Origin: Streptomyces sp. NBC_01216
Lineage (GTDB): Bacteria > Actinomycetota > Actinomycetes > Streptomycetales > Streptomycetaceae
NCBI RefSeq assembly: GCF_035994945.1
Contig: NZ_CP108677.1
Span: 4,030,001 to 4,094,000, forward strand
Direction: 5' to 3'
Length of the DNA stretch: 64,000 nucleotides
Position numbers and translations under genes: made by a program. The notes under the pieces are model-generated. The model was not told the DNA's origin, made no database searches, and saw only the letters and a list, made by a program, of their open reading frames with translations. Positions 53,798-61,019 of the stretch are shown in pieces (position 1 is the first letter of the stretch; each line of letters opens with the position of its first letter).

Positions 53798-53838
53798 CGG
53801 ACGGCCGCGGCGCGCCTGGTGCGCACCGCGGCCGTCCG
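53798..53838 (+). terminator. Terminator hairpin after mqnE
   Basis: CGGACGGCCGCGG (53798-53810) pairs perfectly with CCGCGGCCGTCCG (53826-53838). It begins 30 bases after the stop. Confidence 0.8.
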
Positions 53839-53887
53839 CCGTCCGGGCCGGGTTGAGCGGCTCGCACGTAAGGGATAATCTCGAAAG

Positions 53888-54412
53888 ATGACCCTTACGT
53901 TCGCCCTCGATCCGCCCGTCACTCCCGCCTTGCGGGACGGCATCCTGCGCCTGTGGGCGGACGTCTCCGACGCGGGCGGCGCCGTCGGCTTCGTCCCGCC
54001 CGTGCACGTCGAGGAGATCCGGCCCGAGCTGGTCCGGCATCTGGCGGCGATGGCCGAGGGCCGGATGCGCCTGGTCGTCGGATGCGAGGGTGACGGCACC
54101 GTGGCCGCCACGGCCTTCGTCGCCTTCAACACGCACCGGCTCATGAAGCACTGGGTGTGGCTCTACACCGTCATGGTCCACCCCTCCCGGCAGGGCCGGG
54201 GGGACGGGCGGGACCTGATGGCCGCCGTCGAACGTGAGGTGCGCGGCTTCGGGACGGTCGACGCGATCCGGCTCACCTGCCGGGGCGGCACCGGAGTCGA
54301 CCGCTTCTACGCCTCCTGCGGATACAAGGAGGTCGGACGGGTGCCCGGTGCGATCCGGGTCGCGGACGGCGACGACCGGGACGACATCGTCATGCTGCTC
54401 CCGCTGGCCTGA
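53888..54412 (+). CDS. GNAT family N-acetyltransferase
   Basis: A 174-residue acetyltransferase. The acetyl-CoA loop sits in LYTVMVHPSRQGRGDGRDLM, followed by AAVEREVRGFG and GVDRFYASCGYKEVGRVPGA. The sequence RQGRGDGRDL is a slightly altered Q/RxxGxG/A motif. The start is ATG at 53888, and the gene appears monocistronic. The substrate is unknown. Confidence 0.88.
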   Translation: MTLTFALDPPVTPALRDGILRLWADVSDAGGAVGFVPPVHVEEIRPELVRHLAAMAEGRMRLVVGCEGDGTVAATAFVAFNTHRLMKHWVWLYTVMVHPSRQGRGDGRDLMAAVEREVRGFGTVDAIRLTCRGGTGVDRFYASCGYKEVGRVPGAIRVADGDDRDDIVMLLPLA

Positions 54413-54513
54413 CCGCCCGCCGTCGCCCCGTCGAGGCCCTGCGGGCCGCCCCGTCCACCGGTCGTGCTTCACTGGTCGGGCAAGACCACGCCGAAGGAGA
54501 GAAAGGGGCCGTC

Positions 54514-54801
54514 GTGTCCGAGAGCAGGACCGCCACCCTCCAGTACACGGTGATGCGCCTCGGCGTCTTCGCCGGCTGCTTCCTCGTGCTGTGGGGCCTG
54601 GTCTCCTTCGGCCTGCTCCCGCGGGGCCTGGGCGACTCCAACCTGCTGTGGGTCCTCCTCCTGTCCATCGTGATCTCCGCCCCGCTCAGCTTCGTGCTGC
54701 TGCGCCGGCAGCGGGACGCGATGTCCGAGCAGATCGTGGCCAAGGTCGACCGCGCCAAGGGCCGCCTGGAGTCGAACCGCTCCCAGGAGGACGTGCTGTG
54801 A
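54514..54801 (+). CDS. DUF4229 family membrane protein
   Basis: A 95-residue protein with two membrane helices (RLGVFAGCFLVLWGLVSFGL and LLWVLLLSIVISAPLSFVLL). The cytoplasmic tail is charged (RRQRDAMSEQIVAKVDRAKG). This is the standard layout of DUF4229, of unknown function. The start is GTG at 54514 with AAGGAGAGAAAGG upstream. A perfect terminator follows. Confidence 0.9.
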   Translation: MSESRTATLQYTVMRLGVFAGCFLVLWGLVSFGLLPRGLGDSNLLWVLLLSIVISAPLSFVLLRRQRDAMSEQIVAKVDRAKGRLESNRSQEDVL

Positions 54802-54828
54802 AAGGCGCGTAAGTTACCTCACACGCAC

Positions 54829-54871
54829 ACACCCCGGTCAGAAGCTTCCAAGGCTCCTGACCGGGGTGTTC
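54829..54871 (+). terminator. Terminator after the DUF4229 gene
   Basis: ACACCCCGGTCAG (54829-54841) pairs perfectly with CTGACCGGGGTGT (54857-54869). A TTCT follows. Confidence 0.85.
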
Positions 54872-54904
54872 TGCGTTTCTGAGGCATACACGCCCCTCTA
54901 CCCC

Positions 54905-54933
54905 CTCAAAGAAGAGCTTTGAGGTTCTCAAAG
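54905..54933. promoter_or_regulatory. Triple CTCAAAG site upstream of the leader peptide and symporter
   Basis: CTCAAAG (54905-54911), its inverse CTTTGAG (54917-54923) and a direct third copy (54927-54933) lie in an AT-rich stretch ending 22 bases before the leader peptide start. The inverted pair has perfect 7-bp arms. It is probably a regulator operator at the promoter. Confidence 0.55.
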
Positions 54934-54955
54934 TTCAAGTGTTAACGTGTGGCCC

Positions 54956-55063
54956 ATGAAGACAGCTGTGCGCCTCCCCGATGCCGTGAGCACCCCGCTC
55001 GTGGCGCGCCTGCATGTCGATCTCTGCCGCTGTATGTCCGCGGTCTGTCGCCGCGTGTCCTGA
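54956..55063 (+). CDS. Putative Cys-containing leader peptide (attenuator type)
   Basis: A 35-residue ORF reading MKTAVRLPDAVSTPLVARLH, then VDLCRCMSAVCRRVS and a stop. The RLHVDLCR...C...R block matches the putative leader peptides that precede sulfur and cysteine genes in actinomycetes. Three Cys codons (CRCMSAVC) would let ribosome stalling sense cysteine. The symporter gene starts 85 bp downstream, so it is the likely target. It is too short for ordinary ORF calling. Confidence 0.75.
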   Translation: MKTAVRLPDAVSTPLVARLHVDLCRCMSAVCRRVS

Positions 55064-55148
55064 CCCGGCATCATGCAGCGGTACCACCTGAGCGCGAGTG
55101 TGCCGCACCCCCCTTCCCGTATTCCCCGATACGCACTGTGGAGTGTCC

Positions 55149-56468
55149 GTGTCCGCGTCCGCGTCCGCCCCCGAGGCGAAGCCGAAGCTCTCCTCCCGCC
55201 TGTCCAAGGTCCCCTTCTGGGTCCAGATCGTCGCCGGCCTGGTGCTCGGCGTCGTCCTCGGCTGGGTCACCCGCACCCATGACATCCCGTGGCTCTACAC
55301 CACCCTGGACAAGGTCGGCCATCTCTTCGTCCAGCTCCTGAAGCTGGCCGTCGCCCCGCTGGTCTTCTTCGCGATCCTGGTCTCGATCACCAACCTGCGG
55401 AAGGTGAACAACGCCGCCCGGCTCGCCTCCCGCACCCTGCTGTGGTTCATGATCACGTCGCTGATCGCGGTCGCCATCGGCCTCACGATCGGACTGATCA
55501 CCGACCCGGGCGCCGGTACCGGCCTCACACCGAAGGACGGCAAGGCACCCGAACACGCCGGCTCCTGGCTCGACTTCCTGACCGGCATCGTCCCGACGGA
55601 CGTCATCACGCCCTTCACCGAGCTGAACGTCCTCCAGATCGTCTTCATGGCCGCCGTCGCCGGCATCGCCGCGCTCAAGCTCGGCGACAGGGCCCAGCCG
55701 ATCCTCACCCTGTCCGAGTCCGTCCTGGAGCTCCTCCAGAAGGCCCTGTGGTGGGTCATCCGGCTCGCCCCGCTCGGCACCGTCGGCCTCATCGGCTACG
55801 CCATCGCCGACTACGGCTGGGACCTCATCGGCAAGTACGCGACCTTCACCGCCGACGTCTACATCGGCTGCGCGCTGGTCCTCTTCGGCGTCTACCCGCT
55901 GCTGCTCGCCACGGTCGCCAAGGTCAACCCGCTCCGCTTCTTCAAGGGCGCCTGGCCCGCCATCCAGCTGGCCTTCGTCTCCCGCTCCTCGGTCGGCACC
56001 ATGCCGGTCACCCAGAAGGTCACCGAGCGCCTCGGCGTCCCCAAGGAGTACGCCTCCTTCGCCGTGCCGTTCGGAGCCACCACCAAGATGGACGGCTGCG
56101 CCGCGATCTACCCGGCCCTCGCCGCGATCTTCATCGCGCAGATCTTCGGTGTGCAGCTCGGCATCGGCGACTACCTGCTGATCGCCTTCGTCTCCGTCGT
56201 CGGCTCGGCCGCCACAGCCGGTCTGACCGGTGCGACCGTCATGCTGACGCTGACCCTGTCCACCCTGGGACTCCCGCTCGAAGGCGTCGGACTGCTCCTG
56301 GCGATCGACCCGATCCTCGACATGGTCCGCACGGCCACCAACGTCGCCGGACAGGCATTGATCCCGGTGCTCGTCTCCGCCCGCGAGAAGATCCTCGACG
56401 TCGACGCGTACGACAACGCCTCCTCCTCCCCGGTCGAGGAGCGCGAGCCGCTGGCCGTCGCCGCCTGA
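55149..56468 (+). CDS. Dicarboxylate/amino acid:cation symporter (DAACS family), possibly cystine-type
   Basis: A 439-residue membrane symporter. It has the serine-rich re-entrant motif SRSSVGTMPVTQKV and the helix-7 region FAVPFGATTKMDGCAAIYPA, in which GCAAIYPA replaces the NMDGT typical of glutamate carriers. The Cys-type leader peptide upstream suggests cystine uptake; this is inference. A second hairpin motif ends IDPILDMVRTATNVAGQA. The start is GTG at 55149 (GGAG about 6 bases upstream), or GTG 55143. Confidence 0.9.
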   Translation: MSASASAPEAKPKLSSRLSKVPFWVQIVAGLVLGVVLGWVTRTHDIPWLYTTLDKVGHLFVQLLKLAVAPLVFFAILVSITNLRKVNNAARLASRTLLWFMITSLIAVAIGLTIGLITDPGAGTGLTPKDGKAPEHAGSWLDFLTGIVPTDVITPFTELNVLQIVFMAAVAGIAALKLGDRAQPILTLSESVLELLQKALWWVIRLAPLGTVGLIGYAIADYGWDLIGKYATFTADVYIGCALVLFGVYPLLLATVAKVNPLRFFKGAWPAIQLAFVSRSSVGTMPVTQKVTERLGVPKEYASFAVPFGATTKMDGCAAIYPALAAIFIAQIFGVQLGIGDYLLIAFVSVVGSAATAGLTGATVMLTLTLSTLGLPLEGVGLLLAIDPILDMVRTATNVAGQALIPVLVSAREKILDVDAYDNASSSPVEEREPLAVAA

Positions 56469-56485
56469 ACGTCCGTCCACCGCGT

Positions 56486-56532
56486 GCCGTGATGCCCGCG
56501 CCCCCCCCCGCACGGGGCGCGGGCATCACGGC
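56486..56532. terminator. Strong terminator after the symporter gene
   Basis: A perfect 19-bp stem (56486-56504 with 56514-56532) around a C-rich loop. The right arm overlaps the 3' end of the convergent small gene, so it can serve both directions. Confidence 0.9.
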
Positions 56533-56756
56533 GTGCCGGCCTGCCGGATGACGGACGCCAGCCTGCGCGCCACATCGGGGCGGCAGCGCCCGAGGTCCAC
56601 CAGCGGAGCCAGATGCGGGCTCGCCAGGGACACGAGGTCGAGCCCGAGGGACGGCAGTCGTACCCCCACCGTCGCCAACGCCTCCCGCAGCTCGTCCCGC
56701 GCCGCCCGTACCTCCCTGATCTCGTCGACCGCCGTCTCCCGCCCCGCCGCTCCCAT
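56526..56756 (-). CDS. Small conserved protein near XRE/DUF397 genes
   Basis: A 76-residue soluble, mostly helical protein: MGAAGRETAVDEIREVRAAR, then DELREALATVGVRLPSLGLD. The function is unknown. I recall similar small genes beside XRE/DUF5753 regulators in streptomycetes, as here. The start is ATG at 56756, with GAGGAAAGGG upstream; the longer frame to 56804 is less likely. Confidence 0.75.
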   Translation of the reverse strand: MGAAGRETAVDEIREVRAARDELREALATVGVRLPSLGLDLVSLASPHLAPLVDLGRCRPDVARRLASVIRQAGTP

Positions 56757-56874
56757 GCGTCGCGCCCTTTCCTCGACTGGTCCGTGACTCACGTCTCCCA
56801 GCATGGATACGTGTCGCTACGATCACCAGGGGTAATGGTTTTCGCGGTAGCGGAACGAAAATGGGGGGTCGCCG

Positions 56875-57723
56875 GTGCCCGCACCGAAGGAACTCGACCC
56901 GTCGGCGTCCCTGGCCGCGTTGTACGGCACGAAACTGCGCAAGCTCCGGGGCCGGGCCCGGCTCACCCAACGGCAACTCGGCGACCGGGTACCGATCGCC
57001 CACAGCCGGATCGCCCAGTTCGAACTGGGCAACGAGGTACCGCCCGAGGACGTGAACGGAAAGCTGGACCTGATCCTGGGGGCCGACGGGGACCTGGTCG
57101 ACCTGTGGGGGCATCTGCGGCGGACGCCGTACCCGGACTGGGCGCGCAGATACATGGCGTTGGAGCCCCGAGCGGTGAAGATGCTGAAGTACATGGCGCA
57201 GGCGGTGCCGGGCCTCTGGCAGACGGAGGACTACGCACGGGCGGTCCTGCGGACCAGCCGACCCCGCGACAGCGAGGGGGAGATCGAGAAACTGGTCTCG
57301 GCGAGGCTGGAGCGGCAGGCGATCCTGTGCCGGGAGAGCCCGCCGCTGTTCTGGTGCATCGTGGACGAGGCGGTGCTCCGCCGCCCGGTAGGGGGCCCGG
57401 TCGTGATGGCCGAGCAACTCGATCGCCTGCTCGCCCTCGCGACGACGCCCCACGCCGTGCTGCAGGTACTCCCGTTCGGGGCGGGGGAGCACCCCGTCAT
57501 GGGCGGATCACTCACGCTGCTCGCGTTCGACCGAGGGCCGGACGTGGCCTACACGGAGAGCTCGCACTCGGGCGAACTCGTCGAGGCGCAGGAAGAAGTG
57601 GCCGCATACGCGCTCGCCTACGATCTGCTGCAAGCGAAGGCCCTGGCCCCCGACGAGTCACTGAACCTCGTCCGTTCTGTTGTGGAGGAGTACCGAGCAT
57701 GCGTGTTGCACGACGCGACCTGA
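56875..57723 (+). CDS. XRE family regulator with DUF5753 domain
   Basis: A 282-residue protein. The HTH is TKLRKLRGRARLTQRQLGDR, then VPIAHSRIAQFELG. The C-terminal DUF5753 domain (from about residue 95) contains QAVPGLWQTEDYARAVLRTS and a later VLPFGAGEHPVMGGSLTLLA. It typically works with the DUF397 protein encoded just downstream, overlapping it by 25 bp, as in BldB/WhiJ-like developmental switches. The start is GTG at 56875. Confidence 0.92.
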   Translation: MPAPKELDPSASLAALYGTKLRKLRGRARLTQRQLGDRVPIAHSRIAQFELGNEVPPEDVNGKLDLILGADGDLVDLWGHLRRTPYPDWARRYMALEPRAVKMLKYMAQAVPGLWQTEDYARAVLRTSRPRDSEGEIEKLVSARLERQAILCRESPPLFWCIVDEAVLRRPVGGPVVMAEQLDRLLALATTPHAVLQVLPFGAGEHPVMGGSLTLLAFDRGPDVAYTESSHSGELVEAQEEVAAYALAYDLLQAKALAPDESLNLVRSVVEEYRACVLHDAT

Positions 57724-57902
57724 GCGGCGCCACATGGCGCAAGAGCACCTACAGCAACGGACAGGGCGGCGACTGCGTCGAGGTCGCCGACGGCGTCCCC
57801 CGCGCCGTCCCCGTCCGCGACAGCAAGAATCCCGAGGGGCCCGTCCTGCTCGTGGCCGCGCCCGCCTGGGCGGCCTTCGTGGCGCATCTCAAGGGTCTCT
57901 GA
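57699..57902 (+). CDS. DUF397 domain protein
   Basis: A 67-residue protein with the family hallmarks WRKSTYSNGQGGDCVEVADG and VPVRDSKNPEGPVLLV, ending WAAFVAHLKGL. DUF397 proteins act as small partners of the adjacent XRE regulator. The start is ATG at 57699 inside the upstream gene's 3' end, so translation is coupled. Confidence 0.92.
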   Translation: MRVARRDLSGATWRKSTYSNGQGGDCVEVADGVPRAVPVRDSKNPEGPVLLVAAPAWAAFVAHLKGL

Positions 57903-57908
57903 GCCTGT

Positions 57909-57940
57909 CCACCGGGGCGCGCTTCCGCGCGCTCCGGTGG
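57909..57940 (+). terminator. Hairpin after the DUF397 gene
   Basis: CCACCGG and CCGGTGG arms enclose a GC-rich inner stem (GGCGCGC with GCGCGCT). It starts 7 bases after the stop. Confidence 0.5.
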
Positions 57941-58031
57941 GGCGCGCCTCCAGGAAAGAAACCGGGGAAAGTACCCGACCAACCCCACCTGCCTCCCAAC
58001 TCCCCCCGCCACACGATCGGGTGACTTGGTG

Positions 58032-58059
58032 TTGACTGGCCGGAAGGGTGCGGTACGTT
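58032..58059 (+). promoter_or_regulatory. Possible promoter for the HTH protein operon
   Basis: TTGACT (58032-58037), a 16-base spacer, then TACGTT (58054-58059), about 90 bases before the small coupled ORF. It is a moderate match to the vegetative consensus. Confidence 0.4.
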
Positions 58060-58148
58060 CGCTCCGACAAGTGGCATATGCGACTCGGCCCCCGGCAGGA
58101 CTGGCATCCTGACGAGGGCCTACCGATCAGGAAGAAGAGAACTTCCCG

Positions 58149-58232
58149 ATGGCTGATCCGCAGTCTAACGCGGCCGTGTCCGCGCATCCCGCCGAACACC
58201 CGATCCCCGAGGGCGCGCCGCGCTCCGAGTGA
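58149..58232 (+). CDS. 27-residue upstream ORF coupled to the HTH gene
   Basis: It reads MADPQSNAAVSAHPAEHPIP, then EGAPRSE and a stop, and the next gene's GTG overlaps this stop (GTGA). An AGGAAGAAGAG site precedes it. It could be a translated leader, or the true N-terminus of the next protein separated by a frameshift. Confidence 0.45.
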   Translation: MADPQSNAAVSAHPAEHPIPEGAPRSE

Positions 58233-59251
58233 TCCACATCCGGCACCGTCACAGCGAGCAGTTCACCGTCGTCGGCAACCACCTCGCCCAGCACCGCGAT
58301 CTGTCCGCCGTCGCGATCGGACTCGCGGTGCACATCCAGTCGGTGCCCGACGGTGCCTCCGTCACGGCGAAGGCGCTGGCGCTTCGCTTCTCCGAGGGAG
58401 AGACCACCATCCGGCGCGGGCTCAACGAGCTGGAGCGGGCGGGCTATCTGGCCCGTCCCCGAGTCCCCCTCGGCGGCGGCAGGTTCGCGACCCACACGGT
58501 CGCGTACGACAAGCCGGGCGCGGTGGTCGAGCCGCCTCGGCCCGGACCGGAGGAGGCGCCCGTTCCGGAGGTCCGGGACCTTCCCCGGTGGCCCGACTCC
58601 GATCCCTGCGCCGACTCCGATCCGTACGCCAGTCCCGCCCCGGAGCGTGGTCCGGAACAGCGGCCCGTTCCCGGCGGGGACGGCGACCCGGTTTCGGACG
58701 CGCTCCCGGTTCCTGCTCCGGAGGCGGGCCCGGCCCCGGGCCCGGCTCCTGTCCTTGCTCCTGTTCCGGTGACGTCGCCGGGGTCCCGCGCGGAGATGTT
58801 CCCGCCGCCCGCGCCGCGACGCCCGTCGTCGGCTCCGCCGCGCCCGTCCGTCGTCGTGCCGTGTCCGCCCGAGGGGCCCGCCGCCGGACTCCTCGCCCGC
58901 CTCCGGCTGGCCGATCCCCGCCTGCTGCTCTCCGCCGGGGACGTGGCGCGCCTCGCCCCCGCCGTCGACGCCTGGCTGGCGCGTTCCGCGACGAGCGAGC
59001 AGATCACCCGCACCCTGACCTCGGGCCTTCCGCCGGAGGCCGTGCCTGTCCACCACCCGGCCGGGTTCCTGGAATACCGCCTCGCCGCCCATCTGCCACC
59101 CCCGCTGCCCGCCGAGGCACAGGCTTCGCTGGGACCACCGCCCCTCGTCACCTGCGACGGCTGCGAGCGGGCCTTCCGCAGCCGTGACCCGGACCGGCGC
59201 TGCGCGGACTGCCGGTCCGGTGCCCGCCCGGCCGCCCGGACGGTCGCGTGA
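58229..59251 (+). CDS. Winged-helix protein with Pro-rich linker and C-terminal zinc ribbon
   Basis: A 340-residue protein of a streptomycete helix-turn-helix group. The N-terminal wHTH includes FTVVGNHLAQHRDLSAVAIG, then TAKALALRFSEGETTIRRGL, then NELERAGYLARPRV. A Pro/Arg/Gly-rich linker covers about residues 95-215. A second conserved region (AAGLLARLRLADPRLLLSAG) leads to a final CxxC...CxxC knuckle (VTCDGCERAFRSRDPDRRCA, then DC). It resembles plasmid or replicon-type regulators, but the function is unknown. The start is GTG at 58229, coupled to the upstream mini-ORF. Confidence 0.82.
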   Translation: MIHIRHRHSEQFTVVGNHLAQHRDLSAVAIGLAVHIQSVPDGASVTAKALALRFSEGETTIRRGLNELERAGYLARPRVPLGGGRFATHTVAYDKPGAVVEPPRPGPEEAPVPEVRDLPRWPDSDPCADSDPYASPAPERGPEQRPVPGGDGDPVSDALPVPAPEAGPAPGPAPVLAPVPVTSPGSRAEMFPPPAPRRPSSAPPRPSVVVPCPPEGPAAGLLARLRLADPRLLLSAGDVARLAPAVDAWLARSATSEQITRTLTSGLPPEAVPVHHPAGFLEYRLAAHLPPPLPAEAQASLGPPPLVTCDGCERAFRSRDPDRRCADCRSGARPAARTVA

Positions 59252-59283
59252 CCGGCCCGCTCGCCGGAATCCCCTGGGATAGC

Positions 59284-59770
59284 GTGAACGGTGTGACTTC
59301 CCTGGGGACCGAAGAGGTCCGGCTGACCGCGTTCCGCGTTCAAGAGCTTCCGTGACGAGGTACTTCGGCTCGCTCCGCTCACCGTGCTCATCGGCCGCAA
59401 CAGCAGTGGTAAGTCCAATGCCCTCGACGGACTCGAAGTGCTGTCGAGGCTCGCGCGCGGCAATCACATCGCTCAGCTGCCCACCGGTGGCCACCGCCGG
59501 CAGTACGCGGAGAAGTTCGCCGCCGTACTCCGGATGGTGGTGGAGGGCGAGGCCCCGTGGTCTCTCAACGAGGTCGAATGGAACGCGGCCCACCTCAACG
59601 CCCTGATCAGTGGCGGCAGCACCGAGACGAGCCTGGTGGAGCACGCGGTCGGCAGGGTCGGCTGCGGGGACCTCGACATCCTCATCGAGCGCGACCGCCA
59701 CCTGGCCCGGACCGCGCGGGCGAAGGCCACGGTCTGGACCCTCGACCAGGGCCTCTCCGTCCACGGCTGA
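59284..59770 (+). pseudogene. Frameshifted, internally deleted AAA (RecF/OLD-like) ATPase remnant
   Basis: From GTG 59284 one frame reads VNGVTSLGTEEVRLTAFR, then hits a stop at 59353. The next frame, from about 59339, continues FKSFRDEVLRLAPLTVLIGR, then NSSGKSNALDGLEVLSRLAR, the N-terminal P-loop (GRNSSGKS) of an AAA_15/OLD-type ATPase. One extra base near 59335-59339 explains the shift. After residue ~50 the sequence departs from the family and ends at 59770, far short of the ~400 residues expected. It is a broken gene. Confidence 0.7.
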
Positions 59771-59848
59771 TGTCCGGCTCCCGGCCCCCTCCGGGAGGTG
59801 CCGCGTAGGCTTCGCCGAGGATCATCAGTGCGGGGGCGAGGCGGAAGG

Positions 59849-60508
59849 ATGCCGGACGTGGGCGCCGCGAAGGCGAAGCGCATGCCGCGCGCGGTGCGCG
59901 AGCAGCAGATGATGGACGCCGCCGTGCGGTGCTTCGGACGGCGGGGGTACCAGGCCGCGTCCATGGACGAGATAGCCGAACTCGCCGGTGTGTCGAAGCC
60001 GTTGATCTATCTGTACCTGAACTCCAAGGAAGACCTCTTCACCGCGTGCATCCGGCGGGAAGCCGAGGCCCTGCTCGCCGCGGTCGCGACGGCGGTCGAC
60101 TCCCGGCTGCCCGCCGACGAGCAGTTGTGGGCGGGGCTGCTGGCCTTCTTCACGCACACGGCGGAGAACCCCGACGGCTGGGCGGTGCTGAACCGGCAGG
60201 CGCGGACGCACGGGGAACCCTTCGCCGGGGAAGTGGCCCGGATGCGGGGCGAGATCGTCGCGTACGTGACGACGGTGATCGGCGCCGCCGCCCAGGAGAC
60301 CCACCGGGAGACGGACCGCGATCCGGAACTGGCCGGGCGGGACGTGGCCGGGCTGTCCCAGGCCCTGGTCGGCGCGGCGGAGTCACTGGCGGGCTGGGCC
60401 AACGAGACACCGGGCATGACGGCGTGGGAGGCGGCGGCGACGCTGATGAACTTCTCCTGGGCCGGTCTGGGAAACCTCATGCGGAGCGAGCGCTGGTCCC
60501 CCCGGTGA
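59849..60508 (+). CDS. TetR family transcriptional regulator
   Basis: A 219-residue regulator. The HTH is REQQMMDAAVRCFGRRGYQA, then ASMDEIAELAGVSKPLIYLY, then LNSKEDLF. The C-terminal domain resembles that of TetR regulators near lipid metabolism genes. It lies upstream of a long-chain acyl-CoA synthetase, with an inverted repeat between, so regulation of that gene is plausible. The start is ATG at 59849. Confidence 0.9.
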   Translation: MPDVGAAKAKRMPRAVREQQMMDAAVRCFGRRGYQAASMDEIAELAGVSKPLIYLYLNSKEDLFTACIRREAEALLAAVATAVDSRLPADEQLWAGLLAFFTHTAENPDGWAVLNRQARTHGEPFAGEVARMRGEIVAYVTTVIGAAAQETHRETDRDPELAGRDVAGLSQALVGAAESLAGWANETPGMTAWEAAATLMNFSWAGLGNLMRSERWSPR

Positions 60509-60652
60509 GACCGGTCAGGTGCGGGCTCTCACCGCGGCGGAGCCGGAAGCCGCACTGCCCGTCGGCCGCGAACGAGACCAGGCGCGGGCGGCGTGCCGAT
60601 GAGGTGCGCATGGCGTCCGGCCATTGTCCTGACTCCCCGCCCGGTCGTAGAT

Positions 60653-60673
60653 TTACCGATGAGTAAGGTTACT
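60653..60673. promoter_or_regulatory. TTAC/GTAA inverted repeats upstream of the acyl-CoA synthetase
   Basis: TTAC-cgatga-GTAA (60653-60666) overlaps AGTAA-GG-TTACT (60662-60673) in a short AT-rich island. The symmetry suits a TetR-type operator. It is about 350 bp before the synthetase start. Confidence 0.5.
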
Positions 60674-61019
60674 TGACGGTCAGGACGGGGGTGGGGATGC
60701 CGCCGAACCAGCTGGGACCGGAGCCGTACCGGGACGGGTACGGGCTCTCCGGGCGGGCGCGGGACGCCACCGCGTGCCCCGGCGGGGCCCCGTCGCTCCG
60801 CCGCCCGTCACAGGATGCCCACCCGGCGGCGCCGGGAACCCCACCACCGCTCCGCCCCGACACTCCTGAGTGACTGCCGGGTGACCTCCGGCCGGGCGGA
60901 GGCCACCCGGCAGGCGCTGAGAGCAGCCCCCCTCTCCCGAGGCCGCCCGGGACCCGAGCCGCCGGGGAACACGCACCGACGCACGACCTCAGTTCATCTC
61001 GACGACCGAGGAGCCGCAC
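60674..61019. other. 346-bp leader region of the acyl-CoA synthetase gene
   Basis: I see no convincing gene; short frames on both strands are Pro/Arg/Gly-rich and lack family sequence. It contains copy B of a dispersed repeat (60882-60930). Confidence 0.4.
60882..60930. repeat. Dispersed repeat, copy B (partner at 34180-34225)
   Basis: It shares CGGAGGCCACCCG (60897-60909) and the following CAGGC, CTGAG and CAGCCCC words with the copy after the histidine phosphatase gene. Confidence 0.5.

Noticed and set aside
60673..60873. Plus-strand 66-codon frame starting MTVRTGVGMPPNQ
   Set aside because: There is no ribosome site and no family resemblance, and the composition is random-like.
60669..61019. 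Minus-strand 116-codon frame in the long leader region
   Set aside because: It is low-complexity Gly/Arg/Pro with no recognised motif; high GC alone keeps frames open.
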